NCBI RefSeq assembly: GCF_001984055.1
Contig: NZ_LYVO01000019.1
Location: 1 to 64,000 of the forward strand
From: Variovorax sp. KK3
GTDB taxonomy: Bacteria > Pseudomonadota > Gammaproteobacteria > Burkholderiales > Burkholderiaceae_C
Length of the DNA: 64,000 nt
Direction: 5' to 3'
Shown: in pieces, positions 1 to 8,048 of the stretch
Position numbering within the stretch: the stretch's first letter is position 1
Layout of the letters: the number at the start of each line of letters is the position of its first letter
Notes under the pieces: generated by a model
Seen by the model: the letters and a program-made list of their open reading frames with translations, nothing else
Databases searched by the model: none
Told to the model about the DNA's origin: nothing
Position numbers and translations under genes: made by a program

Positions 1-49
1 TCCAGTCTCCCAGACCCTTCCGGGTGAACAACCTATTGAGACATCACAA

Positions 50-2533
50 CTAGGCCGCCGGCACCGGCTGCCCGAGCGTGGCCGAATTGACCGTCGTCGC
101 CATCGGCACGGGAAGCACGTCGCCCCATTGCACGACGCTGGCGGCCAGGGTCTTCATCAGATCGTCGGCCATGGCTTCCAGCAGGCGGATCTCCCGTTGA
201 TTCAACGCGCGCGGCTCGGTATCCAGAAGGCACAAAGTGCCCAGGACGTGCCCGCCCGCGTCGCGCAGCGGCGCACCGGCGTAGAAGCGCAGGCCTTTCG
301 ACTGGAGCGCCGGGTTGCCGGCGAATCGCATGTCTCGGGCGATGTCGGGCACGACGAGCGTCTTGACGTTGGCGACGACGTGGCCGCACATCGACAAGGC
401 TCGCGGCATGTTCAAGTCCTCGCCGCGCACGGTCGGCGTCGAATCGGTGCCTTCGAGGCCGCCATGCGCGCCACGCACGTACTGAGTTTCCGCATCGATC
501 AATGACACCATGGCCAGGGGCACGTCGAAGATGTCCGCGGCGCGCTGCGACGCGGCGTCGAATAGGGCCTGGGCACGCGCATCGAGGGCGCCACTGCTCA
601 GCAGCGCGGCGACCCGTGCGGGGTCGGCCTCGCCGACCGGGGCGGCCAGGAATTCTTCGGTCAACCGGACTCCCGCGATGGAGGACACACGCATGACGGC
701 CTCGCCGACCGACGTCACGATCGCATCGGCACCCAGGCCCTTGCACGCGTCTTCGACCAACAGCTCGGCCGGCGCGTTCCAGCACGCGAGGACGACCTTC
801 ACCTCGGGCCAGCGGCGCTTGAGCCTTCGGCACAGGTGGCGCGCGTGCACCTGCGGCTCGGGACTCAGGTACGACACGCACACGCACTGCGCGCCGTCCA
901 GATCCAGCCCGGCGATGTAGTCGCCCGTGACGGTGCCAGGCTTTCGGACGCCGGACCGCTGCCCTTGCAACGCCATGGCGTGCGCCAGCATGCGGGCCGC
1001 CAGCGTGTCGGCCTCCCACTTGCCGCCGATCGCGACGACACGGACCGTGCCGCTGGCTTCCGGCTCCGGATACTGCTCGCGCAGGTCGTCGATCAGCGTG
1101 TCCATCCCGATGACGACGCGATGGCGGTGCTCGACGGTCGCCACGCTGGCGTGGTCGCTGGAGGCCATGCGCAGCACCGGCAGTCCGATCTCGTCGTAGA
1201 AGCCTGCCACGTTGCCGTCGACGACGTGCTCCTCGGCAAGTTCGCTGACTTCGTCGACGTCGCCGGCGATGAGCCGCTGGTAGATGCGCGTCGGCGTGTC
1301 CAGCGCGGGCTGGCTGCCCAGAAGCACGTCGAGGAAGCGCAGCCGCGGCAGATGCCGGCCGATGACCAGCAGGCAGACCGTGAGCGGGGTCGACATGATC
1401 AGCCCGAGCGGCCCCCACAACGCCGTCCAGAAGGTGGCGGAAACCATCAGCGACATCGCCGACAAGCCCGTGCTCACGCCATACAGCCAAGGTTCGATCA
1501 CGTTGTTGCTGAGCATTTCGAGCGCGACGATCAGCCCGATCGTCCAGAGCACCATGCTCCAGCCGGGGTCCACGGCGAACGCCAGGCCGATCGGAAAGAC
1601 GGCCGAGATCATGGGGCCGATGTAGGGCACGAAGCGCATCACCGCCGCGACCGCGCCCCAGAGGATGGCGCCCGGCACGCCGATGAACCACAGGCCGGCG
1701 GCCATCGGCACGCCGTAGCTCAGGTTGACGACCAGCTGCATCGTCAGATAGCGGCTGATGCGCTGGCCCGCCTCGTCCATGGCATCGGTCGACCTGTGCA
1801 GGCTGCCGCCCCACAGGCGCAACAGACGGTCCCGCAGATCGAGCCGGTCCAGGAGGATCAACACGACGAACACCAGCACGATGCCTGCGGTCGCGAGCGG
1901 TCCGCTCGCCGCCTCCAGCCAGGTGATGGCCTGCTGGAACGCCGACTGCGGCCGCTCGGTGAGTTGTACGCGCTGGGGCGGTGAAGATGGCGCGCTTCCC
2001 CTCTCCACGGGCGCGTTGCCGCGTTCGATGACGGGCGATGTCTGCTCGACCTCTTTCTTGAGCGTGTCGAATGTCCTCAGCGCGCCATCGAACATGCCGG
2101 GCCGATTGGCGCTCTCCCTGAGGTTTTGCAGCTTGGTCTTGATGTTGGTCTGGTACGTGGGGAGCTGCGCGCTCAGCGTGCTGACCTGGTGGCCCAGGAA
2201 GACAGCGGCCAAGCCCACCATGCCCAGCGCGAACGCGACCACGACGATCACGGCCGGCGCCCGCGGCAGGCCGCGGCGCTTCAGCAGCGTCACGAGCGGG
2301 TCGAGCACGAAGCCCAGCAGGAAGGCCAGCGCAAGGGGAATCAGGATGTCGCGGCCGAAGTACAGCGCGGCGACGATCACGCTGCCGCTCAGCAGCCCGA
2401 GCACCAATTTCAATTCGGGAATGACCGCGGCGATGGCCGCCAAAGCGCCTTGCGCGTCCGGCGATGCCGTCGACAGGGCCAAAGCTGACGCAGATTCGTC
2501 GCCGCTGCGAGGCGGCTTGTCCAGGCCAGCCAT
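50..2533 (-). CDS. AI-2E family permease fused to a C-terminal GAF domain
   Basis: An 827-residue protein. Residues about 35-400 carry the hydrophobic segments and the region with VPYIGP typical of AI-2E/PerM-type transporters, with a soluble Ala/Ser/Pro-rich insertion near 150-190. A soluble stretch of about 400-640 follows, with a Rossmann-like VVAIGGKWEADTLAAR segment resembling cobalamin-binding folds. Residues about 657-800 form a GAF domain (AMVSLIDAETQYVRG, later CGHVVANVKTLVVPDI and GAPLRDAGGHVLGTLC). Most AI-2E proteins are about 350-400 residues, so this is twice the usual size. The GAF domain suggests that a small ligand or redox state modulates transport; the substrate is unknown. 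It is the last gene of a minus-strand run, 135 bp after the stress protein. Confidence 0.85.
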   Translation of the reverse strand: MAGLDKPPRSGDESASALALSTASPDAQGALAAIAAVIPELKLVLGLLSGSVIVAALYFGRDILIPLALAFLLGFVLDPLVTLLKRRGLPRAPAVIVVVAFALGMVGLAAVFLGHQVSTLSAQLPTYQTNIKTKLQNLRESANRPGMFDGALRTFDTLKKEVEQTSPVIERGNAPVERGSAPSSPPQRVQLTERPQSAFQQAITWLEAASGPLATAGIVLVFVVLILLDRLDLRDRLLRLWGGSLHRSTDAMDEAGQRISRYLTMQLVVNLSYGVPMAAGLWFIGVPGAILWGAVAAVMRFVPYIGPMISAVFPIGLAFAVDPGWSMVLWTIGLIVALEMLSNNVIEPWLYGVSTGLSAMSLMVSATFWTALWGPLGLIMSTPLTVCLLVIGRHLPRLRFLDVLLGSQPALDTPTRIYQRLIAGDVDEVSELAEEHVVDGNVAGFYDEIGLPVLRMASSDHASVATVEHRHRVVIGMDTLIDDLREQYPEPEASGTVRVVAIGGKWEADTLAARMLAHAMALQGQRSGVRKPGTVTGDYIAGLDLDGAQCVCVSYLSPEPQVHARHLCRRLKRRWPEVKVVLACWNAPAELLVEDACKGLGADAIVTSVGEAVMRVSSIAGVRLTEEFLAAPVGEADPARVAALLSSGALDARAQALFDAASQRAADIFDVPLAMVSLIDAETQYVRGAHGGLEGTDSTPTVRGEDLNMPRALSMCGHVVANVKTLVVPDIARDMRFAGNPALQSKGLRFYAGAPLRDAGGHVLGTLCLLDTEPRALNQREIRLLEAMADDLMKTLAASVVQWGDVLPVPMATTVNSATLGQPVPAA

Positions 2534-2668
2534 GGCTGCTCCTCATGATGGAGCTTTAAATGTCTCCGCCCAGCCGATGCGGGCACCGTCGTCCGGCCTC
2601 TTCAGGCGGAGTAGGTCATGCGCTCGAACGAGTGCATACACGAAGCGCGGCAAGCCCGCGCCGGTGCG

Positions 2669-3112
2669 TCACGAGCCGATGACCTGCGGCATCCGCCCTT
2701 CGTCTCCGCTGGCCCCCAGGTGATGCCTCACCTGCTGCGCCAGCGAGCCGAAGATCTTGCCGGCCAGGCTCGGCTCGTCGCGGCCGAAGACGATGCGGTC
2801 GCAGCCGTAGTCGCGGGCCGCCGTGGCGATGGTCTCGGCCGTGCGCCCCACCAGCACCGTGCAGGTGCAGGGAATGCCGGCCAGGTCGAGCAGGCTGCGT
2901 GCGTATTCGAGCTCTTCAGCCCCTGCCTCGAGCTGAAGCTCGAGCAGTTCCTGCTTGCCGAAGAGCATGGCGACATGCCCCGAGACCTTGGGCACCACCC
3001 GCAGCAGGCGGATGCTGACCCGATCGTTGCGGCGCATGCGCACGACCTCTTCGATCGCCGAGCGCGTGCGCGCAGGCTCGGTCGGATCGATGGGTACCAG
3101 GATGCGCGTCAT
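2669..3112 (-). CDS. universal stress protein (UspA family)
   Basis: 147 residues with the typical Usp opening (TRILVPIDPTEPARTRSAIE) and an ATP-loop-like segment near residues 100-125 (VLVGRTAETIATAARDYGCD, then IVFGRDEPSL). Family members are cytoplasmic nucleotide-binding proteins raised under stress or starvation; the exact role here is not visible. It begins 3 bp after the stop of the TerC-like gene, so the two are almost certainly co-transcribed, linking it to membrane or metal stress. Confidence 0.85.
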   Translation of the reverse strand: MTRILVPIDPTEPARTRSAIEEVVRMRRNDRVSIRLLRVVPKVSGHVAMLFGKQELLELQLEAGAEELEYARSLLDLAGIPCTCTVLVGRTAETIATAARDYGCDRIVFGRDEPSLAGKIFGSLAQQVRHHLGASGDEGRMPQVIGS

Positions 3113-3115
3113 GGC

Positions 3116-3835
3116 TTACCTGTTGCCGACAGCCGGTTGGCTGCCCGCGGCAGGGGCTTCTTCGCGGGGCGGACGGCGGCTGTTGATCCACTTGCCGAGC
3201 GCGACCACGGCGGCGGCACCGAAGGCCGGAACGACCGTGTGCAGGAAGTGGTGGTCGGCAACCCAGCCGGCGATGGCCGGGTCGGACACCGCCATCTCGC
3301 CGGCCACCCAGCCCAGCAGGGCCGCGCCGAGAACGATGATGATCGGGAAGCGGTCCATCAGCTTGAGGATGAGGGTGCTGCCGAAGATGATCAGCGGGAT
3401 GCTGATGACGAGGCCGAAGACCAGCAGCGGCACGTTGCCCTTGGCTGCGGCGGCCACGCCGACCACGTTGTCCAGGCTCATCACCAGGTCGGCCAGCACG
3501 ATGGTCTTGATGGCGGCAGCCAGGCCGGCATGGCCTTCGAGGTGCGACTCTTCGTCTTCACCCTTGAGCAGGCCGATGCCGATCCAGAACAGCAGCGCTG
3601 CACCGACCAGCTTGAGGTACGGCAGCGTGAGCAGGTAGACGGCGAAGAAGGTCAGGATGACGCGCAGGACGATCGCGCCCACGCTCCCGAAGATGATGGC
3701 CTTTTTCTGCTGCGCAGGCGGCAGCGAGCGTGAGGCCATCGCGATGACGACCGCGTTGTCGCCACTCAGGACGATGTTGATGAGGATGATCTGCGACAGG
3801 GCGATCCAGAAATCGGGGCTCGACAAGAACGACAC
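3116..3835 (-). CDS. TerC family integral membrane protein
   Basis: 239 residues with about seven hydrophobic segments. It carries the two TerC acidic signatures, SGDNAVV near residue 26 and SLDNVVG in the second half, which are thought to bind divalent metal. TerC/Alx/YoaE-type proteins are associated with Mn2+ efflux and metal homeostasis at the inner membrane; the metal here is inferred. It lies immediately upstream of the universal stress protein gene and downstream of a hairpin-containing leader. Confidence 0.85.
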   Translation of the reverse strand: MSFLSSPDFWIALSQIILINIVLSGDNAVVIAMASRSLPPAQQKKAIIFGSVGAIVLRVILTFFAVYLLTLPYLKLVGAALLFWIGIGLLKGEDEESHLEGHAGLAAAIKTIVLADLVMSLDNVVGVAAAAKGNVPLLVFGLVISIPLIIFGSTLILKLMDRFPIIIVLGAALLGWVAGEMAVSDPAIAGWVADHHFLHTVVPAFGAAAVVALGKWINSRRPPREEAPAAGSQPAVGNR

Positions 3836-3855
3836 GGTGTCTCCTGAAAATGAAT

Positions 3856-3874
3856 CGGAACCACCGCGGTTCCG
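3856..3874 (-). promoter_or_regulatory. hairpin in the leader of the TerC-like gene
   Basis: A perfect 7-bp stem (CGGAACC/GGTTCCG) with a 5-nt loop lies 20-39 nt upstream of the TerC-like start codon, inside the 138-bp gap after the histidine kinase gene. The gap also holds several CTGTCA-like repeats. TerC genes in other bacteria are often preceded by a Mn2+-sensing leader, but I cannot confirm that class here. Confidence 0.35.
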
Positions 3875-3973
3875 TCATCCCGAGGTTAGAGACCTGTCCT
3901 GTCACCTTTCTGCCGGCTGGCTGACAGCCGCATGTCCGCAAGCTGTCAGAAACCTGACCAAACGGCCTCTCCT

Positions 3974-5377
3974 CTACACCACCCTGTCACCTGTGCGCAA
4001 CGGGAAAAACACGCTGAAAGTGTTGCCCACCCCATCGATGTCTTCTTCGAGCGTGATGCGCGCGCCATGCAGCGTGGCGATCTCGCTGACGATGGCCAGG
4101 CCGAGGCCGCTGCCGTCTTCCTGCGTGCCCAGCAGGCGGTGAAAGCGCTCGAAGATGCGCGCGCGGTCCTGCACCGGAATGCGGGGGCCGTCGTCGTTGA
4201 TGGCGAGGCGGCATTGGTCGTCGCCGATCTGGGCGGTCTGCACGGTCACGCGGCCGCCCGGATGGCTGTAGCGGATGGCGTTGTCGATGAGGTTGTTGAC
4301 GAGCTCGCGCAGGCGGTCGTGGTCGGCATCGATCATCAGCGCGTGCTCGGTGCCTTCGAAGCCCAGGTCGATGTCGCGCTTGAGGGCCTGCGGCACCCAT
4401 TCCATGCTCACTTCGAGCGCATGGGCGTTCAGGTCCAGCGGCCGCAGCTGCATGGAGTCGAGCGCGCCGGGTTCGTTGCGGGCCAGCGAAAGCAGCTGCC
4501 GCACCAGCCGCGACAACCGGTCGGCGCTGATGTAGAGCTGGGCCAGCGAATGGCGCACGCGCTCCAGGTCGTTCTCGCGCAGCGCGAGTTCGATCTGGGC
4601 CTTGAGGCCGCTCACGGGGGTCTTGAGCTGGTGGGCCGCGTCGGCGACGAAGCGGTTCTGGAAGTCGAAGGTGCGCCCGAGCCGCGCCATGAGCTCGTTG
4701 ACGTCGTCCACCAGCGGCCGCACTTCGCCCGGCACGTCGTGGGTGTCGATCGGGCTCAGGTCCAGGTGCGAGCGGTTGGCCACGGCACGCCGCAGCCGCT
4801 GCAGGGGCTCCAGGCCTCGCGACACGCCGAACCACACGACCAGGGTGGCCATGACCATCAGCAGCAGTTGCGGCAGCACCACGTTGGCCACCATCTCCCA
4901 GGTCAGGTGGTCGCGCTTGTTGAGCGTCTCGGCCACCTGCACGCGGACTTGCGGCGGCCCGGCGTCGGGCCCGACGGGCATCCAGGCGACCATCATGCGC
5001 ACCGGCTCGCCGCGGAATTCGGCGCCGTAGAAGTCGGGCGCCGGGGGCTTGCCGTTGCGCGGCGAGGGCAGCTGGGCGTCGCCGCCGAGTTCGGCGCCGT
5101 CCTCGCCCACCACTCGGTAGAAGAGCCGGTCTTCCTGGTCGAGCAGCAGCACGTTGGCGGCCGGCTCCGACAGTTCGAGCCGGGGCCGCGTGCCGTCGAG
5201 CTTGACGTGCAGCGCGATCTCGCGGCCGATCTCGTGCAGCGCACGGTCGTAGGCCAGGTTGGCGAAGCGCAGCGAGTTCCAGTAGGCGACGCCGGTGTCG
5301 AGCACCAGCAGCACGGCGAGCGGGCCCAGCAGCCACGCCAGCAACTTGCGCTGCAGCCGGGGCTCAGCCTTCCCCAT
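3974..5377 (-). CDS. two-component sensor histidine kinase (TctE-like)
   Basis: 467 residues. There is a membrane segment at about 14-32, a periplasmic domain of about 130 residues resembling the 2CSK_N sensor domain of TctE-type kinases, and a second membrane segment at about 164-186. A HAMP-like linker follows, then the dimerisation box with phospho-acceptor His249 (DAAHQLKTP) and an HATPase domain (NLIDNAIRYS, DGSGLGLAIV). Its start overlaps the 3' end of the response regulator gene by 14 bp, so the pair is translationally coupled. TctE homologues sense carboxylates; the ligand here is unknown. Confidence 0.88.
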   Translation of the reverse strand: MGKAEPRLQRKLLAWLLGPLAVLLVLDTGVAYWNSLRFANLAYDRALHEIGREIALHVKLDGTRPRLELSEPAANVLLLDQEDRLFYRVVGEDGAELGGDAQLPSPRNGKPPAPDFYGAEFRGEPVRMMVAWMPVGPDAGPPQVRVQVAETLNKRDHLTWEMVANVVLPQLLLMVMATLVVWFGVSRGLEPLQRLRRAVANRSHLDLSPIDTHDVPGEVRPLVDDVNELMARLGRTFDFQNRFVADAAHQLKTPVSGLKAQIELALRENDLERVRHSLAQLYISADRLSRLVRQLLSLARNEPGALDSMQLRPLDLNAHALEVSMEWVPQALKRDIDLGFEGTEHALMIDADHDRLRELVNNLIDNAIRYSHPGGRVTVQTAQIGDDQCRLAINDDGPRIPVQDRARIFERFHRLLGTQEDGSGLGLAIVSEIATLHGARITLEEDIDGVGNTFSVFFPLRTGDRVV

Positions 5378-6038
5378 CGCTGCTGTCGATCAGGTAGCCC
5401 ATGCCGCGCACGGTGCGGATCTCGCAGCCCAGCGGCTCCAGCTTCTTGCGCAGGCGGTAGACGTTGACTTCGATGGCGTTGTCGCCGACCTCGTCGCCCC
5501 AGCCGTACAGGTGGTTGACCAGCTGCTCCTTGCTCACCACGCGGCCGGCGCGCATCAGCAGCAGTTCGAGCAGGGCCAGTTCGCGCGGCGACAGGTCGAG
5601 CGGGCGCTTGTCGTGGAAGACACGGCGCCCCACGGTGTCGTAGCGCAGCAGGCCGTGTTCGAGGAATGGCGTGGACTGCGTACTGCGGCGCAGCAGCGCG
5701 CGCACGCGGGCTTCGAGCTCGGGCAGGTCGAAGGGCTTGGCCAGGTAGTCGTCCGCGCCCAGGTCGAGGCCGCGCACGCGGTCTGCCAGCGTGTCGAAGG
5801 CGGTGAGCATGAGGACCGGCATGGTGGACTTGCGCGCGCGCAGGCGCTTGAGCACGTCGAGCCCGCTCAGGCCGGGCAGGCCGATGTCGAGGATGGCGAG
5901 GTCGTAGATGGCCGGCACCAGCGCATGGTCGGCCTCTTCGCCGGTGGACACCACGTCGACGGCATGGGCCGACTGCACGAGCGCGCGGGACAGCGCATCG
6001 GCCAGCACCCGGTCATCTTCGACGAGCAGTATCCGCAT
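5364..6038 (-). CDS. OmpR/TctD-family response regulator
   Basis: 224 residues starting MRILLVEDD. I chose this ATG because the receiver fold begins right there, although the open frame extends 31 codons upstream. The receiver domain has acidic pocket residues Glu7, Asp8 and Asp9, phospho-acceptor Asp51 (AILDIGLPG) and Lys near 102 (LAKPFD). The winged-helix DNA-binding domain ends RTVRGMGYLI. It is co-transcribed with the kinase that follows. The 179-bp gap to the divergent small gene at 6218 should hold both promoters. Confidence 0.9.
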   Translation of the reverse strand: MRILLVEDDRVLADALSRALVQSAHAVDVVSTGEEADHALVPAIYDLAILDIGLPGLSGLDVLKRLRARKSTMPVLMLTAFDTLADRVRGLDLGADDYLAKPFDLPELEARVRALLRRSTQSTPFLEHGLLRYDTVGRRVFHDKRPLDLSPRELALLELLLMRAGRVVSKEQLVNHLYGWGDEVGDNAIEVNVYRLRKKLEPLGCEIRTVRGMGYLIDSSDGEG

Positions 6039-6217
6039 GGGGTCTCTTCTGTCTTCTGTTGTGTCGGTTCTATCGCGTCGCTCCGTCGCAGCGCCGTGTT
6101 GCTGTGTTGCTGGGACGCATCTCCCGACCATGCTAACCGCAAGGCGCTGACACGCGCCCGCGCTTCGGCGGCGCAGAATCCGGGTTTTCGACTTGAGGCC
6201 CGAGGAGGCGGGACAAG

Positions 6218-6445
6218 ATGGACATGGAAGAAGTCAACGAACGGCTGCGTGCGCTGGAACTGCGTGCCGTGGCCCACACCGCGGCGATCGCGGTGCTGCT
6301 GCAGGAGCAGCCCAACGCGGCGGCCAAGCTGCACCTGGTCAGCGAACACCTCGTCGACGCGCCACCGATCCCGATGTCGGACGCGGACTTGGTCAAGGTG
6401 GCGGCGTACATCCAGTCGATGCTGGGAGGGCCCTGGATCGATTGA
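6218..6445 (+). CDS. small hypothetical protein, coiled-coil-like N-terminus
   Basis: 75 residues, mostly helical by composition: an acidic/Leu-rich first third (MEEVNERLRALELRAVAH) and a C-terminal half ending AAYIQSMLGGPWID. A strong ribosome-binding site (GAGGAGGCGGG) lies just upstream, which supports expression. I do not recognise the family. It is divergent from the response regulator and convergent with the small membrane protein gene, whose stop lies 12 bp away. Confidence 0.6.
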   Translation: MDMEEVNERLRALELRAVAHTAAIAVLLQEQPNAAAKLHLVSEHLVDAPPIPMSDADLVKVAAYIQSMLGGPWID

Positions 6446-6457
6446 CGACCGTCGCGG

Positions 6458-6691
6458 TCACTCGTCCGTCTTCTTGAGGCCCCGCACGTTCATGATGGCC
6501 AGGCAGACCTGGAGCGCGATGAGCGCCCAGGCCTTCTGCTGAAAGCCCCAGACGGTCCACAGCACGTTGCTCGCCAGGAAGACCCAGAAGCCGACGTTGC
6601 GGCGGCCCTTGTCGTTGGACGCCACCAGCCAGGCGGCCAGCACCGAGGCGACGAAGGCGGGCCACTGCAGCAGATCGGCGATCTCGCTCAA
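6458..6691 (-). CDS. small membrane protein of unknown function, TTG start
   Basis: 77 residues from a TTG at 6691 that overlaps the TGA stop of the methyltransferase gene (TTGA). An open frame upstream to 6736 would run into that gene, so I prefer the overlapping start. It has two or three hydrophobic stretches (FVASVLAAWLVAS, FWVFLASNVLWTVWGF, ALIALQVCLAIMN). The SNVLWTVWG and NVRG segments faintly recall small PnuC or SemiSWEET-like transporters, but this is only a resemblance. It appears to be the last gene of the cassette beginning at 9058. Confidence 0.6.
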   Translation of the reverse strand: MSEIADLLQWPAFVASVLAAWLVASNDKGRRNVGFWVFLASNVLWTVWGFQQKAWALIALQVCLAIMNVRGLKKTDE

Positions 6692-7293
6692 CGGATGCCT
6701 TCCTGCTGCGCCACCGAGCGCGGGTCGCGCGACCACACCTCGAGGATGAAGTCGTCTTCTTCGTGGCGCAGCAGGCGCGGAAGGCGGAGCTCGGCCAGGA
6801 TCGCGTGGACCTTCAACGTGGAAAGCGTGCGTTCCTCGAAGTCAGGCCGCCAGTGGCACGCGACCAGGCTGCCGCCGAGCGCCAGCGCATCGCCGCAGCA
6901 GGCGGCCGTGGCGCGCATCGATGCTTCGTCGAGGAAATAGCCGATCTCGCTGAGCACGATCAGGTCGAAGGGGCCGTCGTCGCGCGGCCACTGCGCCGGC
7001 AGCACGTGCTGCTCGACGCGCACGTTGTCGCGCGTGCGCGCCCTGTCCCGTGCCAGGTCCACCGCCCGCGCGTCGAAGTCGCTCGCGAGCACCTGGTCAC
7101 AACGGTCGGCCAGAGCCAGGGTCAGCACGCCGACGCCGCAGGCGGGCTCGTAAGCGCTGCGATAGCGCCGCCGGGGCAGCGATGCCATCAGCAGCGCGCA
7201 CTTGCGTTCCTCGTACCAGCGCGTGCCGACGCCATAGGGGTCGTCGCTCCCACGGTAGAGACGGGCGAAATAGTCGGACTCCGGCCCGCTCAT
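6688..7293 (-). CDS. class I SAM-dependent methyltransferase (NodS-like)
   Basis: 201 residues. The SAM-binding motif I is AYEPACGVGVLTLALA (about 47-62), followed by the acidic SDFDARAVDLAR (about 71-82) and the LIVLSEIGYFL segment (about 111-121). The SDDPYGVGTRWYEERK opening resembles NodS-type methyltransferases, which N-methylate chito-oligosaccharides in rhizobia; the substrate here is unknown. Its ATG overlaps the stop of the deacetylase gene (ATGA), so a longer in-frame start at 8055 is not credible. Confidence 0.82.
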   Translation of the reverse strand: MSGPESDYFARLYRGSDDPYGVGTRWYEERKCALLMASLPRRRYRSAYEPACGVGVLTLALADRCDQVLASDFDARAVDLARDRARTRDNVRVEQHVLPAQWPRDDGPFDLIVLSEIGYFLDEASMRATAACCGDALALGGSLVACHWRPDFEERTLSTLKVHAILAELRLPRLLRHEEDDFILEVWSRDPRSVAQQEGIR

Positions 7294-8048
7294 GCCAGCA
7301 CCACTTCGAAAGGCCACGATGCCCGCGCCACCGCCTTGGCCGGGAGGATCGGGCCGGCGCCGGTCGAAGCGTCGGGCTCGAGCTGGCTGGCATGGCTGTG
7401 CAGCGCGCGGCGCTTGCGGTCGACCAACGCGGGCGACAGTTGCAGGCGTCTGGCGCGCTGCCATGGAATGCGAGGATCGCCGGGCGCGGCCCAATGCCAG
7501 GCCCACACGGGTACTTCGAGCAGGCCGGCGCCGGAGCGCGCGGCGAGCCCAACGCATGCATCGCCGGTGGCTTCGTGGTCGGGATGGCCGTCGAGCCGCC
7601 AGGTCGTGACGATCAGGTCGTCGGGCCGCACCAGCGGCTGCAGTCGATCGAGCAACGCCGGACCCAGCGCGCGCAGGCCGCCATCGGGCAGGCCCAGCCG
7701 CAGCGGCTCGACATCGAGGCCCAGGCAACGCAGCGCCTGCCGGCTTTCCAGCGGCCGCATGCGGGCCAGGCGCGACGGCGGCCAGATGGAAGAACCCGGA
7801 TGGCTCGCGGCGCCGTCCGTCACGGCGACGACCTGCACAGGAATGCCGGCCTGTGCCAGCAACACCATCAGCCCGCCGGCGACCAGCAACTCGTCGTCGG
7901 GATGCGGGGCGACCACGACGGCCCGCGCCCGGCCGGCCATGAGCGTCACCGCGTCGACATCGCCGATCGCCGCAGCCGACAGCCACGCGCGCCAGGCTTC
8001 TTCGGAGGTGCCCTCGCCTTCGATGCGCCGATCGCTCACAGCGTCCAT
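7290..8048 (-). CDS. PIG-L family deacetylase
   Basis: 252 residues. It has the PIG-L zinc signature AHPDDE-like VAPHPDDE (His49, Asp51, Asp52) and the second metal motif DGHPDHEA (His155, His158). The family removes N-acetyl groups from GlcNAc-containing glycans, glycolipids or small thiols such as MshB and BshB substrates. It overlaps the upstream acyl-CoA dehydrogenase-like gene by 13 bp and the downstream methyltransferase by 4 bp, so the three proteins probably act on one product. No secretion signal is visible, so a cytoplasmic site is likely. Confidence 0.85.
   Translation of the reverse strand: MDAVSDRRIEGEGTSEEAWRAWLSAAAIGDVDAVTLMAGRARAVVVAPHPDDELLVAGGLMVLLAQAGIPVQVVAVTDGAASHPGSSIWPPSRLARMRPLESRQALRCLGLDVEPLRLGLPDGGLRALGPALLDRLQPLVRPDDLIVTTWRLDGHPDHEATGDACVGLAARSGAGLLEVPVWAWHWAAPGDPRIPWQRARRLQLSPALVDRKRRALHSHASQLEPDASTGAGPILPAKAVARASWPFEVVLA

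Noticed and set aside
836..1984. 382-codon plus-strand open frame opposite the AI-2E/GAF gene
   Set aside because: Antisense to a clear permease; the composition (His/Asp/Arg-rich) is that of a shadow frame and no ribosome-binding site precedes it.
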